A DNA stretch of 7,892 bases, taken from the NCBI GenBank assembly GCA_947488635.1, contig CANLAY010000038.1, forward strand, positions 1-7,892, in the 5' to 3' direction. Positions 6,568 to 7,892 of the stretch are shown here, piece by piece. The first letter of the stretch is position 1; every line of letters begins with the position of its first letter. Position numbers and translations under genes: made by a program. Below the pieces are notes generated by a model. That model was not told the origin of the DNA. It worked only from the letters and a program-made list of their open reading frames with translations, and ran no database searches. This DNA comes from Candidatus Nanopelagicaceae bacterium (lineage in GTDB: Bacteria; Actinomycetota; Actinomycetes; Nanopelagicales; Nanopelagicaceae).

Positions 6568-6573
6568 GGAGGA
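6568..6573 (+). promoter_or_regulatory. Ribosome binding site of the ferredoxin gene
   Basis: GGAGGA stands six bases before the GTG at 6580. It is the strongest Shine-Dalgarno in the window and fixes this non-ATG start. Confidence 0.8.
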
Positions 6574-6579
6574 TTTTTC

Positions 6580-6900
6580 GTGACGTACATTATTGCTGAA
6601 CCTTGTGTTGATGTTAAAGATAAGTCTTGCATCGAAGAATGCCCGGTTGATTGCATCTACGAAGGTTCTCGCATGCTTTATATCCAACCTGATGAGTGCG
6701 TTGACTGCGGCGCTTGCGAACCAGTTTGCCCAGTTGAAGCTATTTATTATGAAGATGATGTTCCTGCAAAGTGGCAAGAGTTCGGCAAGGTCAACACTGA
6801 GTTCTTTATTGAGATTGGTTCCCCTGGCGGTGCCAGCAAAGTTGGCCATACCAATACTGATCACGCCACAGTGGTAGCTATGCCAGCAAAGCCTGAATAG
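6580..6900 (+). CDS. fdxA: 7Fe ferredoxin ([3Fe-4S][4Fe-4S]), FdxA/FdxC type
   Basis: This small cytoplasmic electron carrier of 106 residues has the usual length for actinobacterial seven-iron ferredoxins. By family pattern Cys9, Cys17 and Cys50 hold the [3Fe-4S] cluster, and Cys21, Cys40, Cys43 and Cys46 hold the [4Fe-4S] cluster. Cys25 is the extra conserved cysteine. The motif runs CVDVKDKSCIEECPVDC and then CVDCGACEPVCP. The acidic C-terminal half (EDDVPAKWQEF...EIGSPGGASKVG) is characteristic of the FdxA group. The start is GTG at 6580 with an excellent ribosome binding site. The DapC-type aminotransferase follows in the same frame directly after the TAG stop. The ferredoxin-aminotransferase pair is also adjacent in mycobacteria (Rv1177-Rv1178). 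Redox partners, such as cytochrome P450s or reductases, are not visible here. Confidence 0.95.
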   Translation: MTYIIAEPCVDVKDKSCIEECPVDCIYEGSRMLYIQPDECVDCGACEPVCPVEAIYYEDDVPAKWQEFGKVNTEFFIEIGSPGGASKVGHTNTDHATVVAMPAKPE

Positions 6901-6912
6901 AAAAGTTCTCAA

Positions 6913-7892
6913 CTGAAGCTGCCAGATTTCCCATGGGATGCACTTGCTCCTTATGGTGAAATTGCACGAGCGCATCCAGGTGGCATCATCGATTTATCGC
7001 AGGGCACGCCGGTAGATGCGACACCCGAATTCATTCAAGAAGTTCTGCGCGAAAGTTCAAATTCACCAAGCTATCCAGTAACTGCTGGAACTCCAGAACT
7101 GCGCGCTGCGATTACTAATTGGGCAAAAAATAAATTAAAAGCAACCGGTGATTTCGATGTCCTGCCGGTAATTGGTTCGAAAGAATTGGTCGCGTGGCTG
7201 CCTAAACTTTTGCAATCAAAGTCGGTTAACTTTCCAGAGATTGCATATCCAACTTATCGAGTGGGTGCGATCCTGGCAGGTGCTAGCGAGGCGGCGGTTG
7301 CGATCAGCCCAGAACACTGGCCACAAGCTGATTTAACTTGGGTTAATTCACCGGCTAATCCAACTGGTCGGGTGCATAGTGATCAAGAATATTTAGCTGC
7401 CATTGAATGGGCTCGTGCGAATAATTCAATCTTGGTCTCTGATGAGTGTTATTTGGAATTTGGCGACACCGCTGCCCCTACTTCGATTTTGCAATACACC
7501 AACGGTAATAACCACAACGTTTTGGCGGTCCATTCACTATCAAAGAGATCTTCGATGGCTGGTTACCGTGGCGCATTCTTGATTGGCGATAAAGATTTAA
7601 TTGCCCGCATCCGCGAAGTCCGTAAGCACGCAGGCATGATGGTGCCGCTACCAATCCAAAAAGCAATGACAGTTGCATTAAGCGATGAAACACATGTCGC
7701 TGAACAGCGAGCACGCTATAACGCCCGCCGGGCAAAATTAGCACCAGCCCTTAAAGCAGCTGGATTTGAAATCGAATTCTCAGATGCTGGCCTGTATATC
7801 TGGTGTACTCGAAAGGAAAGCGATTGGGATTCAGTCTCTTGGCTGGCTAACTTAGGAATCCTGGCCACACCCGGAAATTTCTATGGCCCGCT
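6913..7892 (+). CDS. dapC: DapC-type N-succinyldiaminopimelate aminotransferase, 3'-truncated by the window edge, CTG start
   Basis: This class I/II PLP aminotransferase should make N-succinyl-LL-2,6-diaminopimelate in lysine and peptidoglycan synthesis. Relatives may also act on prephenate. The visible 326 codons are open to the edge. The N-terminus LPDFPWDALAPYGEIARAHPGGIIDLSQGTPVD is the DapC signature. PLP contacts follow: NSPANPTG with Asn149, SDECY with Asp177 and Tyr180, and SLSKRSSMAGYRG with Schiff-base Lys211 and Arg219. No ATG, GTG or TTG occurs between the in-frame ferredoxin TAG (6898-6900) and TTG at about 7186, which lies well inside the fold. CTG at 6913 gives xKLPDFPWD, matching the usual MRLPDFPWD start, and CTG at 6919 is less likely. 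Only a weak purine stretch (AGAAAAG) precedes it, so translation may depend on ribosomes ending the ferredoxin. A sequence error here would be an alternative explanation. Confidence 0.88.
   Translation, partial: MKLPDFPWDALAPYGEIARAHPGGIIDLSQGTPVDATPEFIQEVLRESSNSPSYPVTAGTPELRAAITNWAKNKLKATGDFDVLPVIGSKELVAWLPKLLQSKSVNFPEIAYPTYRVGAILAGASEAAVAISPEHWPQADLTWVNSPANPTGRVHSDQEYLAAIEWARANNSILVSDECYLEFGDTAAPTSILQYTNGNNHNVLAVHSLSKRSSMAGYRGAFLIGDKDLIARIREVRKHAGMMVPLPIQKAMTVALSDETHVAEQRARYNARRAKLAPALKAAGFEIEFSDAGLYIWCTRKESDWDSVSWLANLGILATPGNFYGP

Larger units (their letters stand above)
6446..6579. promoter_or_regulatory. Divergent intergenic region between the GNAT and ferredoxin genes
   Basis: No gene is seen in these 134 bases. 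From the left it holds ACGAT-A-ATCGT (6452-6462), a symmetric site just upstream of the GNAT start. Next come the nested inverted repeats at 6487-6522, a -10-like TACAAT (6540-6545) and a strong ribosome binding site (6568-6573) for the ferredoxin. Leftward, TATCGT, read on the minus strand over 6452-6457, stands six bases before the GNAT ATG. Confidence 0.5.

Noticed and set aside
6932..6934. ATG at 6932 as the aminotransferase start.
   Set aside because: It is out of frame with the conserved aminotransferase sequence (reads across CCA TGG).
6529..6975. Minus-strand reading frame of 148 codons antisense to the ferredoxin.
   Set aside because: It covers the whole ferredoxin gene, whose cysteine motifs are unmistakable, and its translation shows no recognisable domain. 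It is a shadow frame.
1..7892. CRISPR arrays, insertion sequences, tRNA or rRNA genes, toxin-antitoxin or defence modules.
   Set aside because: No spaced direct repeats, transposase motifs, tRNA-like folds or defence-type domains were seen. All stretches are covered by housekeeping-type genes or short promoter regions.

Overview
The window looks like ordinary, tightly packed chromosome from a high-GC-phylum (Actinobacteria) bacterium whose base composition is unusually AT-rich for that group. The gene content points there: a mycothiol biosynthesis deacetylase (MshB), a MoeZ-type E1-like protein fused to a rhodanese, a DUF3107 protein, an Rv0428c-type GNAT acetyltransferase, and a 7Fe ferredoxin followed by a DapC-type aminotransferase. 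Small intergenic gaps, one-base overlaps and a shared stop-codon palindrome suggest a streamlined genome, for example a freshwater actinobacterium of the Nanopelagicales type. That placement is inference, not shown by the sequence.

Left block (1-1636, minus strand). A TetR-family regulator, a DUF3107 protein and the N-terminal part of a DEAD-box RNA helicase form one leftward operon. From memory, the same neighbourhood occurs in Mycobacterium tuberculosis (Rv3206c moeZ, Rv3208 TetR, Rv3208A DUF3107, Rv3211 rhlE). A divergent promoter region of about 140 bases separates it from moeZ.

Middle block (1779-4144, plus strand). moeZ overlaps mshB by one base, and a small four-helix membrane protein follows three bases later. 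This joins sulfur-carrier activation and mycothiol synthesis in one transcript. The membrane gene meets a leftward gene tail to tail: both stop codons lie in one TTAA.

Right-middle block (4141-6445, minus strand). A GNAT acetyltransferase with an N-terminal SH3-like domain is followed after one base by a cysteinyl-tRNA synthetase of the subgroup with an HVGN signature and an 'NITDVGH' stretch. All zinc ligands are present, so it is a CysRS rather than MshC.

Right block (6580-7892, plus strand). The 7Fe ferredoxin is followed by a diaminopimelate-pathway aminotransferase that continues past the window. The aminotransferase has no ATG, GTG or TTG at its expected start. Its N-terminus matches the family from a CTG codon, in the same frame as the ferredoxin and just past its TAG stop. 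The 134-base gap upstream of the ferredoxin holds nested inverted repeats that include a T-box-like core.

I see no mobile elements, CRISPR arrays, tRNA or rRNA genes. I find no convincing new multi-gene system. The best leads are the CTG start or TAG junction, the T-box-like structure, and the atypical CysRS beside mycothiol genes.
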